From Sphingomonas jatrophae (GTDB lineage Bacteria; Pseudomonadota; Alphaproteobacteria; Sphingomonadales; Sphingomonadaceae), in NCBI RefSeq assembly GCF_900113315.1, contig NZ_FOZG01000002.1, positions 248,001 to 312,000 of the forward strand: DNA of 64,000 nt, read 5' to 3'. A program made the translations under genes and the position numbers. Of this stretch, positions 63,681 to 64,000 are shown one piece after another. The notes under the pieces were generated by a model, which saw only the letters and a program-made list of their open reading frames with translations, was not told where the DNA came from and did no database searches. Position 1 is the stretch's first letter. Every line of letters begins with the position of its first letter.

Positions 63681-64000
63681 ATGGGCAAGCTGACGGTTGC
63701 AGGAGTAAGGAACGCCAAGCCCGGCCGTCACGCCGACGGCGACGGCCTGTACCTGCTCGTCAAGCCGACCGGCGCCCGCTCATGGCTGCTGCGCGTGCAG
63801 GTCGAGAAGCGCCGCCGGGACATAGGGCTTGGCTCTGTCGACCTTACTCCCAAGCCTGACCGCGACAAGGCTATCGACGATATACCCCTGCTCAGTCGCA
63901 AGGTGCTGAGCCTTGCCGAGGCGCGCGACAAGGCAACCCTGCTCCGCAAAGTGGCGATGGCGGGCCGCGATCCGGTCGTCGAGCGCGACAAGGAGCGGCA
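63681..64000 (+). CDS. P4-type tyrosine integrase (3' partial)
   Basis: The frame starts at ATG 63681 and is still open at the window end (about 106 residues). It shows the DUF4102 N-terminal arm-binding domain: MGKLTVAGVRNAKPGRHADGDGLYLLV in pieces, ARSWLLRVQVEKRRRDIGLG, then LSLAEARDKA and GRDPV. Such integrases insert islands at tRNA 3' ends. The catalytic domain lies outside the window. Confidence 0.92.
   Translation, partial: MGKLTVAGVRNAKPGRHADGDGLYLLVKPTGARSWLLRVQVEKRRRDIGLGSVDLTPKPDRDKAIDDIPLLSRKVLSLAEARDKATLLRKVAMAGRDPVVERDKER

Overview
The window is GC-rich chromosome from a sphingomonad-type alphaproteobacterium (Sphingomonadales, Sphingomonas-like). Pointers are a ChpT-type histidine phosphotransferase, an UrcA-family protein, a TonB-dependent receptor, class A RNase P RNA, bacterial Ku/LigD, and very high GC in third codon positions. 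Assignments come from reading the sequence and translations by eye; no database search was run.

Layout. (1) 1-6088: GGDEF/EAL protein (5' end outside the window), SirB1-like protein, DUF885 metallohydrolase, SMR transporter, thioredoxin-like ferredoxin and J-domain protein. (2) 6190-7351: RNase P RNA and an Amidase_2 protein. (3) 7410-12386: compact chemosensory operon cheA-cheW-cheY-cheB-cheR on the minus strand, without a receptor gene. (4) 12510-16011: NHEJ pair ku-ligD. (5) 17005-33834: a tRNA-Pro gene and a 16.8-kb genomic island integrated in its 3' end. A 20-bp direct repeat bounds the island, and a tyrosine recombinase sits at the right end. (6) 33840-56128: housekeeping genes (chpT, M67 protease, rluD, rpoH, mtgA, dnaX-ybaB, 4.5S RNA, two cysteine desulfurases plus ferredoxin, a PaoABC-like molybdoenzyme) and a histidine kinase/sigma-54 activator pair. 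(7) 56192-61124: an UrcA gene and a MacAB/FtsX-type exporter behind a sigma-54 promoter with palindromic upstream sites. (8) 61132-63455: an SDR and a Baeyer-Villiger-type monooxygenase. (9) 63514-end: a tRNA-Leu-like 3' fragment and the start of a P4-type integrase, which look like the left edge of a second island.

The most interesting part is the tRNA-Pro island. Its left third carries a tightly packed three-gene unit that I cannot match to a named system: a HIT-family protein, a four-helix membrane protein, and an 836-residue protein joining PEP-synthase-like ATP-grasp sequence to a MazG-like NTP pyrophosphohydrolase domain. Next comes a 1565-residue DUF4011/SF1 helicase-nuclease-DUF3320 protein of the kind found in phage-defence loci. 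It is bracketed by two roughly 160-bp direct repeats that contain resolvase C-terminal remnants, so it looks like a cassette inserted separately. The right part holds a TonB receptor with a textbook MerR-type operator and a downstream merR gene, two small orphan genes, an HUH Rep-like protein and the integrase. I read the island as a mobile carrier of defence and metal-response cargo.

The kinase/activator genes at 53431-56128 diverge from the exporter operon. A strong -24/-12 sigma-54 promoter and TGTCC-N6-GGACA palindromes spaced 20-21 bp lie in front of the exporter genes, so a sigma-54-dependent circuit controlling export can be read from the DNA. One likely lesion is a one-base deletion near the end of the second cysteine desulfurase gene.
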